64,000 bases of DNA, taken from NCBI GenBank assembly GCA_033439255.1, contig CM065879.1:290501-354500 (forward strand), written 5' to 3'. Shown piece after piece: positions 45,518-56,919 of the stretch (the stretch's first letter is position 1; each line of letters starts with the position of its first letter). The DNA is from Hericium rajendrae. Taxonomy: Eukaryota > Basidiomycota > Agaricomycetes > Russulales > Hericiaceae. The notes below the pieces were generated by a model. It did no database searches and was not told the origin of the DNA. It saw only the letters and a program-made list of their open reading frames with translations. The position numbers and the translations under genes were made by a program.

Positions 45518-45759
45518 CTGATTTCTGCTCGCCTTAGCTCCGTCTCTTCCATTTGCTATCGTCATAATCATCTATTGTTGAAGTGATTCTGTTTTCTCCT
45601 GAGTACGCTGTGCGTCCATTGTTCAAAGAATTGCACACGCCCGTTGTTCGAATTGCGGAGCCACCCGCCTATCGCTCGAAGCATTGGTACCTGAGCTCAG
45701 GATGTATTGTTCGAAATTTCGAACAGAGTCATTATATCATTTCAACCACAAGTTCAGCC

Positions 45760-45931
45760 CACTAGGGGCATTAATGGATTTTGGCCTGGCTGTTATGTCA
45801 CTAAAATGCGTTTGTCGCGACTAATTTTGGCCGTTTCTTTGTCCGTAGACAAAGGTTTGGCTGAAATAAGTTGCGATAAACACATTTTGGTGACATAACA
45901 GCCAGGCCAAAATTGGCTAATGCCCCAAGTG
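45760..45931. mobile_element. Foldback MITE-like hairpin element
   Basis: Two 84-bp arms (45760-45843 and 45848-45931) separated by the 4-base loop CGTA are inverted copies at about 81% identity, including a perfect 23-bp core TTTTGGCCTGGC...GTCAC. The ends are CACTAGGGGCATTA and TAATGCCCCAAGTG. Many mismatches are transitions. No target duplication is obvious. There is no coding capacity. Confidence 0.75.
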
Positions 45932-46245
45932 CACGGGCCACAGGGCCTGTGGACTTGAACATATTTCATCGAGGGTCTCGGGGTCACGGTTGAGGGTGAG
46001 CCTATCATAAAATCAGTCAAAACCAGCCCAGAAAAGGTCAGAAATAACGCTACGTCTTTCCTACATCGGATTCAATTTTCCAGAATGCCAGTAGTAGAGC
46101 CAAAGAGGCCCTTCTGGACCCCTTCTCATTGCCCTTTCTGCGAAAACCTCCCTTAGATCCACGCTCCATCAGTCGTCACACAATGCTCGCGCCTTAGCCG
46201 CGCGCTACCCGATCTGTTTGAAATTCAGAGCCACGCCGGAGCCAC

Positions 46246-46318
46246 GCACCTATTTTTCGAAGCGCTGCGTCGGGCACCTATTGTTCGAAGCACTGCGTCG
46301 GGCACCTATTGTTTGAAG
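46246..46318. repeat. 28-bp direct tandem repeat, 2.6 copies
   Basis: Units GCACCTATT..TCGAAGC..TGCGTCGG begin at 46246, 46274 and 46302 with two or three base changes. Related TGTTCGAA words occur near 45650-45725. Confidence 0.75.
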
Positions 46319-46563
46319 TACACACGTGAACTGAAGAATCAGAAAGATGAGATCGTCAGATCGATGAGGTGTGCGAATATGCGAATTACGTCATCTCACA
46401 CTTCAGCATATATATCAGGCGGTTGGGCCACCAAACCATATAACAACCCGAAAGCCCTTGAAACCGCATTCCCAAGTGACACAGCATCTCACGTTAAGTC
46501 ACAAAATCTCATGTACGTGCATTATGCCCGAGTGTGGAGTGTCCTCTGATTTTCGCGTGCAGC

Positions 46564-47041
46564 ATGGTCAAAGTCCTTGGAGGATACATCGTCAATCAGG
46601 AAGCTATGGTCGACTTCCTCAAGTCCGTTGGTCACGAACCTGATGCTCCAGACGGAACACCAGACATCGTTGACATCGTTTTCGCCTGGACGGGCTGGTA
46701 CATCTGCCAGCCAAAGGACGCTTGCGTGCCTATACCAAATTGTGTGTCCGTTCTTCTTCAACTTGCCGCATCGTTGTACTGACTGACGCTGTATAGGCTT
46801 CGAGGAAGGCGACAAGTGGTTTCTCGCATTCCTAACCAGAAGAAGTGCCGATCGTGCCAAAGCGGATGTTAGGCTCAAGGAGGTAGACTACGATCGCGAC
46901 ATAAGGGACAAGTTCATTGCTAGCACTGGCAACAGACTCGACGCGAGCGACATGCAGTTCATCAGCAGGCCTCAGGGTGTTTTTCGTTGCCCGGTCGCGC
47001 CGCCCCGCTGTCCCGTAGGATTCGTAATGCCTACTGAATGA
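46564..47041 (+). CDS. Small protein of unknown function
   Basis: Exons 46564-46741 and 46797-47041 join in frame to 140 residues. The start is MVKVLGGYIVNQEAMVDFLK; after the splice comes CFEEGDKWFLAFLTRRSADR, then RDKFIASTGNRLDASDMQFI and a Pro/Cys-rich tail (CPVAPPRCPVGFVMPTE). No signal peptide or domain is recognised. A TATA-like ATATATAT lies about 155 bp upstream. It is similar in size to the next small gene but not in sequence. Coding support is the clean splice and the natural composition. Confidence 0.55.
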
Positions 47042-47633
47042 TCAAATTGTACTTGTGGCGTTTCATGCATAGGTTTCAGATATATTTTTGGCAATAATCA
47101 ATGATTCCCTACAAAATTGTGCTAGTAAACCTACAGATGCTAATAGCCATGCGTCTGAGTCGAAGATTCAATCAGTCAAATCTCACGTCGTTATTTTGTG
47201 GCAAGAGCTCAGTCTTCATCTAATCAGATGAGAGACAAAGGTAGATAAAACGAACCTTGTTTCTATAGAATTTCGACTTATAAAGATGTGCCCAAAGGTG
47301 AATGTCCCGTTGTCAAGGCGGGCACCCCGACATCGGAAGACGATGAGCGCAGGGTCGCAAACGTTGTGGTGGGACAACCTCAGGCGGATGTCGGCCGAAC
47401 AGCAATATTTCAAGCCGCGAGTGACGAGTCACGTCTCTCAGCCGCAGCATCTGCGACTCTTCTGCGAGCCATCTGCGGCAATTTTGAACTCGAATAGCGC
47501 AATTTTGAACACCCCTATTGACAGTGATAGAGTCCATTGTGTATTAGCGGAACCGTTTCTGCTGGCTATAAAATCTCGCGCGTCAACTACAGACACCTCA
47601 CTTCCAACCTCCTCTCCGTCGTCTATCAGCACT
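47042..47633. other. Intergenic region
   Basis: No gene is seen. A TATA box TATAAAA at 47567-47573 precedes the next gene by about 60 bp. Confidence 0.4.
47567..47573 (+). promoter_or_regulatory. TATA box before the 47634 gene
   Basis: TATAAAA in a GC-rich context, 61 bp from ATG 47634. Confidence 0.5.
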
Positions 47634-48206
47634 ATGCAACGCGCTCAAAATCCAGTAACCCAAGTAGTTACATGCAAAGACACGCAGGAGAGCTTCGATT
47701 TTTTATCGAAACTTGTCGAGGACGATGCTAAGGCAAAGGGCCTAACCATTGTCTCTGATTTTCGTGTGCGTACGCTCGAACCTCGATCTTTATACGACAT
47801 CTCAGTGAAAGGATGACAGGGTCCACCTCCGCCTGGGTCCAGGTCGACTACGTACTTCATCCCGGGAACTACGCGCCTCCGCATGCGCATCACTTACCTG
47901 CCTCTCTCATTCGTGTGGATTCTGGACTTTGTCGACTCCAAAGGCGAGCGTTTCGTGACAGAGACCGGACTCCGTGTCGTCGACGTTACCGGATACGCGG
48001 GTGAAGGCGGAGGGGCTGAGCTGGCTGAGCTCAACAGAATCGGCACATACTCTGTGGCGCCTGATAAACAGTCAGATATGTACACGCTTCATCCCGCCAG
48101 ATACTATCGTCTCTTCTGGAAGAATGGTAGCCGCACCCCAGTGAAGACCATCCGGTTCCTTGCGACCCTCGAAGACCCGTCGAAGCACGACGTGATCGTT
48201 GATTGA
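47634..48206 (+). pseudogene. Unknown protein interrupted by an in-frame TGA
   Basis: One frame runs from ATG 47634 (MQRAQNPVTQVVTCKDTQES) to the stop at 48206 and would give 190 residues, but codon 61 (47814-47816) is TGA, between YDISVKG and QGPPPPGSRSTTYFIP. Both sides look coding: upstream FDFLSKLVEDDAKAKGLTIV, downstream LPLSFVWILDFVDSKGERFV and YYRLFWKNGSRTPVKTIRF. No intron fits across the stop. A CGA-to-TGA transition would explain it. The promoter is intact (TATA box, pyrimidine-rich leader), so decay would be recent, or the stop may be read through. Family unknown. Confidence 0.55.
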
Positions 48207-50001
48207 TTGAATACTGGTTCGCATTTTTTTCTACCATCCAGTTTATGTCATACACTGCAAAGCTCTGACCACACATTTTGATCTATGCAGATACAATTTC
48301 TTGGTGTCAACTGTTTCCTCTGTATTGCTGGCTGTCGTTTTGTCGAACCTGACTTGATTGGAAAGAATAATCAATTTTTCTGGATCATGAGCTTCCGGGA
48401 TCTCCTAATGACTCTGGACTAGAAGAGCAGTGACTCCGTTCGTCCTTTACCTCCGTCCTTTAATGCCCCTTACAAGACAGATGCGATGCGGTGCGTTTGC
48501 ATGTGAATAGTCCAGACCTCCATCTTCCTATCGCTAGGCGCAGGGAATTATTGCATCTTGATAACGCACTCTCAACTTCTAGGAATTTTTGGTATCCGCT
48601 ACCTCAGCCAGAAGCTCTCATCGGACGAGGACATTGCCTCGTCCCCTCCGCACTCAACGTGGATCCCATTGACATGTCCGGCGACCGCGCACATACCAAC
48701 CAACTCTCCTGACTGCCACGAAGAAGGGAACTGGTGACGCGATCTAGTCGGCCCCGTCGACCGCCACATCAGACGTGGCACAGTATAGAACCTTTCTCAA
48801 AATCTGGGTGTCGAGACTAACGCCATGACTGGTTCATTAGGCATTCAAAACGCGCAACCTAGTCTCTTATTTCAGTTTCCCTGGCGTTCGTGCACACTGG
48901 TTATACCGACACCAGTGTATGACTCGTCTGACCATCTATTCCTCATGCGGTTCGGCCACGATGAGTGGATTACTGACCTTCCTCTAGCCAAGACTTCCTT
49001 TCGGCACAGTTGCCCAGATGGGCTGTCATCAGTGCTGTGTAACGGCCCGAATCCCTTTTGAAAAGCTGGAGCACTCATCACGGAACATGAGGAAGCAACT
49101 ATGGTGCTCTCTAATACAAAGTCCCACCATCAGATAGCTTCAGTGACAGGCCGTTTCATGCCTTTCCATTCTCCTTCCATATCGTGTTTCGCCGCCTTCT
49201 TGACAATCAGCAGTCAAATTAATTTGGTAGGCCTCAAGAGCTCTCTATGCGAACTTTTGCAGCTCCGGCAGTTTCCTGGGCAGACTGTATGTCGCAAAAT
49301 GGCCGATCTTCGAGAGGTGCCTGGCCTCAGTCGGTACGTATATATCGGCGCGTCATGATGATCAATGCCCCTTCCAAAGAGGTGCTCCGCGCGCTTTCTT
49401 GCAGCGGCGACGAAGTCATCCATGCATGTTCAATGTTAGACACTCAGCTCCGGCTCTCCAGGATCGGGGCTGCATCCCTGAGCGCTGAGAGCGCTGAGGA
49501 ACTTGATGAGCTGTTCGTGCTCAGAGCCATCGATCTATCGGCGCGGTAATCATAAATTCATGTGTTATGTAGACGAAGACAAGTTGAAGTAGTGAGGAGA
49601 TCTGTCACCTCTATAAACCAAGGCGTCTGTAACTTCGCCAACCGATTCATTTCCTGCCCCAACATGAGCAAGATCATCGTTTCGACAAGCCGTCCTTCTC
49701 TGTCAACCTCGAAGGGAACGACCTCTTAAGGACAAGCCGAGGTACATCCAACCTGCTGCTACATTCTGGGAGCAATCTACATGCGTCGACATCATGACAC
49801 CACCTTGCGAGAAGTGGCTTGCAAGAAGTCCGAGATACGAGTCAGTAAATAGATGATACAAATCCATTGCGGCGCGATGGTGTCGGCATTGTAGAGGTGC
49901 GGGAGAACAGGACTAACAATATGACAACATGAGAAGGGTATGGAGGATACATAAGGTTATGCAAGACAATGCGACGGTTATTAGAGGTGCGAGAGCGTGA
50001 T
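48207..50001. other. Intergenic region
   Basis: About 1.8 kb. Short open frames exist (for example 49247-49549) but none has a recognisable domain or promoter. Confidence 0.4.
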
Positions 50002-53000
50002 CTAGTTGAGGTAGCCACGACACTTGGCAGAGCCGCAGAGACAAGGAATCTTGTCTTGCTCGATAGGAAAGTGATAATCTATTCGCAACGAATCAGACCT
50101 TGCCGGAGCACCGGTTAAGAGAATACTCACCGTAAGTAATTTCATCGCCGAGCTCTATGTCCTGCTTTGCATAAATGACAATCTTCTTCTCTCCATTGAT
50201 TGTGATAATTTTAGCAGTGCAGTTGGGATCGCAGGAGTGGTTGATCAACCGCCTGCATCAGAAAGCATGAGTCCCGTTGTCCTAGCAGACGCGAAAAAGC
50301 CAGTACGCACCCGAGGTTCCCCTTCTTCGTAGCATCCACCACCAGATCCTCATCGATCCGGAACAAATAACTGCTCCCAATCCCCTGCCGCTCATACGCC
50401 TTCTCGCGCTTATCCGCAACCTGCGCGCGGATCACCTCGCCGACATACTCGATCACCATCTCGCCGCGCGAGATGCGCTCCATCGCATACAGGCCCCAGT
50501 CGTGGATCGGCGAGCGCGCAAAGCGCAGGTGCTTCTTGCGCGTCTGCAGCTGGTTGAACTTGAGCGACAGCTCCGCGGCCGCCGTCTCGCCCTTCGACAG
50601 CGCCATCGCGCGCTGCACCTGGTTGATCTCCTCGAGGCCCTGCGCCTGCCGCCGCGCGTTCGCGCGGTTCGACCGCGAGGACGTCATCGTCTGCTTTGGC
50701 TGCTGCACCGTCGCGTCCTCCACCGTGTCCGCGATGGCCGTGCGCGACGCGTACTGCGCGACGTACGCCGACTTCTCCGCGTGCGAGATTTTGTAGTAGC
50801 CCTCGGTGCGGGCGGAGCCGGTCGCGTGCACGCGGAAGGGCGGCGGTGCGTCGGGGTCGCGCGGCGGAGGAGAGGGCGGGCGGAACGACGGAGTCTCGAA
50901 GCCCATGCTCTCGGCCAGCGCGAGCCGGGCGTAGAATAGATCCTCGTCGTCGGCGCAAATGCCCTGTTCGCACGGATCTGGGGGAGGACTGATTCGCGGC
51001 GGGACCTTCGGCTTCTGCGGAAGCGTGGGCGGAGGCGAAACGGACGAGCCAAGATCGGGGGACACGCGGAGCTGCGTGACGGCGGGCGCGGCGAAGTCGA
51101 GCTCGTCCTGGTAGACGACTTCGTCGACGGTCGGCACCTTCGCGCCCTTCTTGCCGGCCTTCTTCGCCTGACCCTTCTTCGCGGGCGCAGGCTCCTCCTC
51201 GACCAGCTCGATGTTGACCTTGACCTTCTTTTTCGCGGGCTCCTCGGACTCGTCGCGCTCTTCCGTCGCCTGCCGCTTGCGGTCCTCCAGGGGCTCAGCA
51301 ACTGGCATCGCGATCTCCTCCGCCTCCTCGTCCTCAGACTCGATCTCCTCCTCCGCAACCCGGACCTCGACCTTCTTCCGCTTCTTCGCCGGCAGCTCCA
51401 CCTCATCCACCTCCATCTCCTCCTCGCCCTCGCCCTTTTCCTCCTCCCGCAAGGCCTTCGCCTCCTCGCGCACGCGCTTATTCTGCTTCTTAAACGACAG
51501 CCCCTTCAGCGAGCGCACCTCGAACGTCTGCGGCTGCACCTGCGGCGCGATAGGGCCCGGCTCGCGCCGCCGGCCCTTCTGCTCGTCCACGAGCCGGCGC
51601 AGGCGCGCCGCGACGAGCCGCTCGAGCACGTCCTTCTCAAGCATCTGCCGCAGCTCGCGCATGATCATCGCGTTCGCCTGCTCGACGAGCTCCGCGTCGT
51701 CCCACGTCGTCTTCGTGGGCGCCACACCCGCGCCGGCCGTCGGCGGCGGGTGCACGCTCACGCTGACCGTGTGGTGCCCGAGCGTGCGCCCGCCGAGGTT
51801 GAGCACTTTCGCCGCGCGGCGCGCGGCGTCCGCGGACTGGAAGGAGACATACCAGCCAAGATGGTCGTGAAGAATCTGGCGAACAAGCACCACCATCAGT
51901 AACAAAGCACAAGCTAACCAGGTGCATAACCACGCACCTTGTCGACCTTGAACCCCTCAAAAAACACCCGTACGTCCTCCTCCCTCATCGCGCCCACAAG
52001 CTGCCCGCCATGCCCATCAATGCTCACATGCTCGAACCCGTTCCTTGCCAGCTGCGCCATCACCTCCTCGCGCACCCGCGCCTGCGCCGACCGGCTCGAC
52101 TGCCCCGGCTTGCGGATCGGCGACGGCGAGCGGCTGCGCGACCGCGACCGCGACGAGTGCCCGGGCGACCAGTGGTCGTCCCCGCGATGCACGTGGTGGT
52201 GCGCCGCATAGTGCGCGCGCCTCGAGCCCGACGCCGCCGCCTCGCCCAGCCGCGCCTTCACGAGCGTGTCGGGCGGCCGCCGCACGCGCGGCGCCATCGG
52301 CTGCAGCGGGCCGAGCGCGGGGAACACCGTGAGCTGCGAGGGCGTCGGCGGCTTGGGCGGAAGGTTGGGGCTGGGCGCGGGGAGCGTCGACAGCGGCGAC
52401 GCGCTCGGCCCGGCTTTGAGGTGCGAGGTGACGAACGGCAGGCGCGCCTGTGCGGATACTGACGGCGGGATGGGCGTGTGTCCCGACGCGGACATCGACG
52501 ACGGCGTCGCCCGCGCAGTGTCCTTCTCCTTCTCCCGCCGCTTGCCCTCGCGCCCGCGCCGTCTGCGCTCGTCCAGCTCCCGCAGCACCGCCCGCAGCTT
52601 CTTGCCCTCCCCGTCCAGCACGACACGGATCGTCTCCCCAGGCGCACCGCCCACGCCCACGCCGAAGCGCTTCCCGTCCTCCTTCTCCACCGCGCGTTTC
52701 GCTTCCTCGTGTGTGGCATAGCGAATCGCGACGATGCCCAGCGCCCCGCCCGTCGTCTTGTCGATCTGCGGCTCGAACCCGAGCACGGTCCCGTAGCTCG
52801 AGAAGTGCCGCCGGATCTGCGCATTGGGCGTCAGCGGCGAGATCTGCGTGGCCAGGATCGACGTCGCGGGCGGCGGGCCGGTCGACGTCGTTGGGTCGTA
52901 CTGCAGCACATGTCCAGTCAGCAGACACTTATGAGAGAAAAAGGAGCGTGCGCACCTCGTAGTTCACGACGTACACCTCCTCGCGATGCGGCCGCGCGGG

Positions 53001-54663
53001 TAATGGTCGTCGAAACCCGTCGACCTTCCGCGGATCGCGCACGAGCGGCGAGGGCTCGCCGTCGAGAACTTCTCCCGCGTTGCGGAGCAGCATCTCCTTC
53101 CCCTTGCCCTTCCCACGTATGCGCTCGGCTGCATCGTTTGTTAAACGCACGCGCTCGATGAGGTTCGCCCACATGTCGGACGGCTTGTCGACCACGGGAT
53201 CGTAGACCACCTTCCAATCCTTACCTGGCGGGAGATCGGCAGGCGAAGGCGGCCACGGTGGGAGTGGAGGGAGAGAGTAAAGTTTTGGGGGAGAGGGTGG
53301 AGGCGGTGGTGGTGTCGGTGGCTTAGATACAGGTGCGGGAGGCGGCGACGGCGGTGGCGGCGGTTGGGGTGGAGGTGCCGTTGTGATGGGAATCGGCGGT
53401 GCTCGCTGTGAGGAGGCGGGCGTCGGGAGGGAAAAGCGGATGGGCTGAGGCGCTGGAAGAGGCGCTGGTGCTGGGGACGTCGGTCTAGGTGGAGGAGGTC
53501 GTAGGTCGTCTGGAGGTGGAGGTGGGGGTTGGTTAGCAGGTGGAGGTGGAGGTGATAATGGGGGCGGCGGCGGCGATGGTGGCCGTGGAGGAGCCGCCAA
53601 CGACGGTGGAGGTGGGGGCGGTGGCTCGACGTCCGGTGGGGGTGGAGGCGGCGGTGACTCGGCCGCTGGAGGTGGGGGCGGCGGAGGCGAATGAGACGGT
53701 GGTGGTGGAGGCGGAGGTTCACTCGTTGGCGGCGGAGGCGGCGGCGGTTCAGATTTCGGCTGTGGTGGAAGTTTGGACGTCGATGCGCGCGGCGCGGTAG
53801 GAATTGGCTGCGAGATTGTCGCAAAGCTAGAAGACCAGCCGCTAGGTCCACGTCCATTGGTATTGGGTGCTGCCAAGGGGGCAGGGCGAGGTGAAAGGGG
53901 AGTAGGTTCGGAAAGAGGATGGGACTGCAAATGAAGTGTCAGCGTACATCAAAGCAACAGACCGAAAATAAAAAATAACGGTCATTTGACTTGCCACCGA
54001 CACCAACGACGGTAAGACAATCTCCAACCAGTAATAAAGTAGTTTTTGCAACTCTCCAGACTCGACCCTAGCTAGTCGATCCATTAGTCGCTCCACCCAA
54101 CCATCCATAGCTGCTTACAGCTGCATCTCAGTCGGACTCAGTGCTCCACCAGTCGAGTCCGAGTCCGAATCGACCAGTCGCGAAAACTCTCCCAATAATG
54201 ACTCTGCAACGTGCCCAACAGCAAGTTTTCGATCTCTTATCGCGAACTCGGCGAAAAAACGAAAGAACCGAGGAATGAAGACACCTACACTGCTCGCAAT
54301 CGCCTGATGACTCCATTTGATCTCAACCTGCTTGCCCTTCTGCGCATTCCGACCCTGCAACGCGCTCGGCCCCGTTGGTGGCGAGGGTCCATTAGGAGCC
54401 TTGCTTGCTGGTGCCTGTCCATTCGCACCCGCGTTGACAAACGCCTTTGGCGCTCTGGGCTGAGCATGCCCGTGGGCGCCATTCGTGAGACTTCGCGGGC
54501 CTGTAGGAGGGACAGCGCCGATGCGAGAGTGGGCGGGTCCAGTGGGCGGCGACGTCGCAGACGGGCCCGCGGGCGGCGCTGTGGCAGAGCCTGACGCCGC
54601 CGCGGTGGCGGCGAGCGAGTTGAGGAGAGCGCGGGGGCCGCGTGGGGGCGCCTTGCCGGACAT
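50002..54663 (-). CDS. SET1: SET1 histone H3 lysine-4 methyltransferase (COMPASS catalytic subunit)
   Basis: ATG at 54663 begins [17 protein letters not shown] with PPTGP repeats. After a long intron come poly-Pro tracts (about 53300-53780), then [18 protein letters not shown], an RRM-like region ([38 protein letters not shown]), a second RNA-binding-like stretch near 51750-51870, acidic/Lys-rich linkers, and [17 protein letters not shown] starting the SET domain. It continues [37 protein letters not shown] (catalytic NHS) and [19 protein letters not shown], then the post-[16 protein letters not shown] and TAG at 50002-50004. The last two introns (about 50257-50311 and 50079-50130) splice in frame. 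It methylates H3K4 in the nucleus within COMPASS. Start and long first intron are the least certain parts. Confidence 0.9.
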
Positions 54664-55443
54664 AGAATACGAGGAATAGATAGGGCCAATATGAATACGT
54701 GTCGAGTGTCGTGGGTGTTTGTGTGTCGGCGGCGCCGTCGCCGTCGACGACGAGAGGGAGAGTGTGGGAGACAAGAGAGGCGCGGCAAAGTCAGACGCCG
54801 TCAGCACTGGCGACGCCAACCTTTGTCAACAGCGGCCACATCCCTTGATCTCCTATTTTCCCAGCGAAGCTCATCCAATTTAGTCCATCAGACACGCTCG
54901 GCGTTCTCAGCTCGCGTATTCAGTCAATAACGGCAGCGACGGTGTACAGAGAGGTGCGGGGATGTCAGGCTGCAAAAGGGTGCGACGCCGTGGGACCCGG
55001 GGGCACCGTGCGCTGTGCTGAGGTCGTGTACAGTGTGCACGGGCCTTGCTTCGTCGTCTTTCGAACACGAGAGATCCATTTTTTGTCCCAGCGGAGATAC
55101 TGATTTTTATCCGCCTCGTTGCCAGTGACTGACGTCGCGGCGTCGTCGAGGGGGACATACAACATGCTGCGCAGCGTGCTCGTCGCTCGAGGATTCTCAT
55201 CGCGAAGATCGCCGCTACAGAATCTCTCGGAAGCTTGTTCAGATTTCGTTACTGATTGCATCGGAAGATCAGTCTTCTCGCCAGCGCTCAGGAGGCCGGG
55301 GACGACAAAGCTCGTCCAGCGTTCAGGTCGGAACTCTAGCTCAAGAAATGTTGTTCTCTGGTATGTAACTCTATTTTTACTTGCCAACCTTTGACTTCAA
55401 GCATCGCTTTTGCTCGGCGGGGGTATGCCTGTCAATTCGTCCG
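54664..55443. other. Intergenic region
   Basis: A minus-strand open frame at 54965-55387 has no domain and may be chance. No gene is called. Confidence 0.35.
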
Positions 55444-56211
55444 TCACTCCCTCTTCATGGCCTGTTTAATAGTCTCCCGCACCCCGCCCTCCCAATCGTC
55501 CCAACAAATCGACAGCACCGCCGAATCCCTCCCCGGCCGAGGATCGCCCTCTTGCGCCTGATTCCCGTCCTTCCCCTCTGCTAATACCCGATTCCACCTC
55601 AGCACGCCCTCCATCCGGAACCCCAGCCTCTCCGCCGCGCGCACGCTCGGCCCATTCCGCACGTTCGCCATCCACTGCACGCGCCGCAGTGCAAGCCCGT
55701 GCGGCCCCGGCTCGAGGCACCACCGCAGCAGCAGCCCCGCCGCCGTCGACGTCACGTACGACCGCTGGAACGCGGGGAACGTCACCACCCACCCGATCTC
55801 CGTCGCCAGGTTCTCGCGCGACGTGTGCAGCAGCCCAATCACGCCTGCGAACGCGCCCTGCAAGCCCTCCACCGGGTTGAGCGCTGGCCGCGCCGTGTCG
55901 AGCACGGCGAAGAGCGCCCATGCCGGGTCGCGCCGCACGGCGAGCTCCACGAAGGAGAGGAACTGCGCGAGCGAGGTGTGCGTGTGCGGCAGCCAGCGCT
56001 GCAGCGCCGGGTGCGCGGTCACCTGTGCGAGGTACGCCTCGGCGAAGACGCGCGGGATGAAGAGCGTCAGCTTGACGCGGTCGTTTTCGAGGGCGCCGTC
56101 CGGCGGGAGCGGGAAGGCGAAGTTGATGTCGTACGGGTCGGGGCCCCAGCGTGCGGATGCGTCGAGCTCGGCGGCAGGGGCGGGTGGGGTGTAGGTGTTG
56201 ATGTACGACAT
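55444..56211 (-). CDS. GNAT-family N-acetyltransferase (RimJ/RimL-like)
   Basis: A single exon of 255 residues, MSYINTYTPPAPAAELDASA to the stop at 55444. After an N-terminal extension comes the substrate-side LTLFIPRVFAEAYLAQV, then GAFAGVIGLLHTSRENLATE (beta strand of the acetyltransferase core), IGWVVTFPAFQRSYVTSTAA (the motif-A region, with Q-R-S-Y-V-T in place of the usual RGxGxA), and VQWMANVRNGPSVRAAERLG followed by FRMEGVLR, the hallmark N-x-x-S-x-x-A-x-x-x-x-G-F-x-x-E-G. These proteins acetylate small molecules or protein N-termini in the cytosol. Substrate unknown. Intact. Confidence 0.8.
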   Translation of the reverse strand: MSYINTYTPPAPAAELDASARWGPDPYDINFAFPLPPDGALENDRVKLTLFIPRVFAEAYLAQVTAHPALQRWLPHTHTSLAQFLSFVELAVRRDPAWALFAVLDTARPALNPVEGLQGAFAGVIGLLHTSRENLATEIGWVVTFPAFQRSYVTSTAAGLLLRWCLEPGPHGLALRRVQWMANVRNGPSVRAAERLGFRMEGVLRWNRVLAEGKDGNQAQEGDPRPGRDSAVLSICWDDWEGGVRETIKQAMKRE

Positions 56212-56531
56212 TGCGTGGGGTGGGGTCCACGCAATGTTTTTTTTTAGCTTTATGCGCTGGTGGGTCGGAGTCAGTCGACGCTGGAAGGTAAGTAGGAGGC
56301 TACTTATGACTCCGCGTTGAGCGCTCTACACTGATTACGATCAGAGTTGAATGAAATTCAAGCACATGCTCCTCTTGGCATAATTGCCTCCCCGCGGCGC
56401 CCAATGCGAGCGACTCGTTTATAAGCCATCGACTTTCACTCTGCAGGAGTAGTGCCGGGCTTCGGTCTCGGACACACTGCGGTAAGAAAATTCAAGCATC
56501 TTCATAAAAGCGATGTTGGATCTAGAACAAG

Positions 56532-56622
56532 TCCCTGGTAGTATATCGGCTAGTACACCCGCCTGTCATCAGAGTTTGCTCAGAGTCCGCGGGAGAGCGG
56601 GGTTCGACTCCCCGCCAGGGAG
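56532..56622 (+). tRNA. tRNA-Asp (GUC) with a 19-nt intron
   Basis: The acceptor stem TCCCTGG pairs with CCAGGGA, discriminator G at 56622. The T arm contains GGTTCGACTCC. The anticodon stem CCCGC/GCGGG encloses CTGTCAC, anticodon GUC, once the intron at 56569-56587 is removed. The intron follows the base after the anticodon, the standard site for eukaryotic nuclear tRNA introns. Confidence 0.9.
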
Positions 56623-56919
56623 TAAGTCTCCAAGCCTTAAGTTTTATTAGTGTGTTGTGTGCTACGGAGACGCTAGATTTTTAAACCTCAACATACTATT
56701 TTCCGCAGAAAACCAAGGAATAACTACGTATGCATACATTCTAATGAACCCGTATGACACATTAGCGGACCTACAAAAAGGCATCATCCCCGACCCGACT
56801 GGGAGAACTCCAACCATGTTTACCGTCTCTTGGCAGCTTACCCAAAGAGCTGCTTCGCCCTGCATGCCCCACTCGACATCAATTCTCATGTATCATGGCT
56901 AAATATTGATTCAAGGGAC

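Noticed and set aside
45707-46020. Short frames reading through the foldback hairpin
   Set aside because: The two frames are mirror images caused by the inverted repeat.
50410-52928. Several long frames opposite or alongside SET1
   Set aside because: They are Arg/Ala-rich shadows of a GC-rich coding region. The SET, post-SET and RRM motifs fix the real frame.
53540-53800. Plus-strand Val/Glu/Ala frame across the poly-Pro tract
   Set aside because: It is the reverse complement of proline-codon repeats in SET1.
54965-55387. Minus-strand 140-residue frame between SET1 and the GNAT gene
   Set aside because: No domain, no promoter signal and no homologous character seen. It may be chance.
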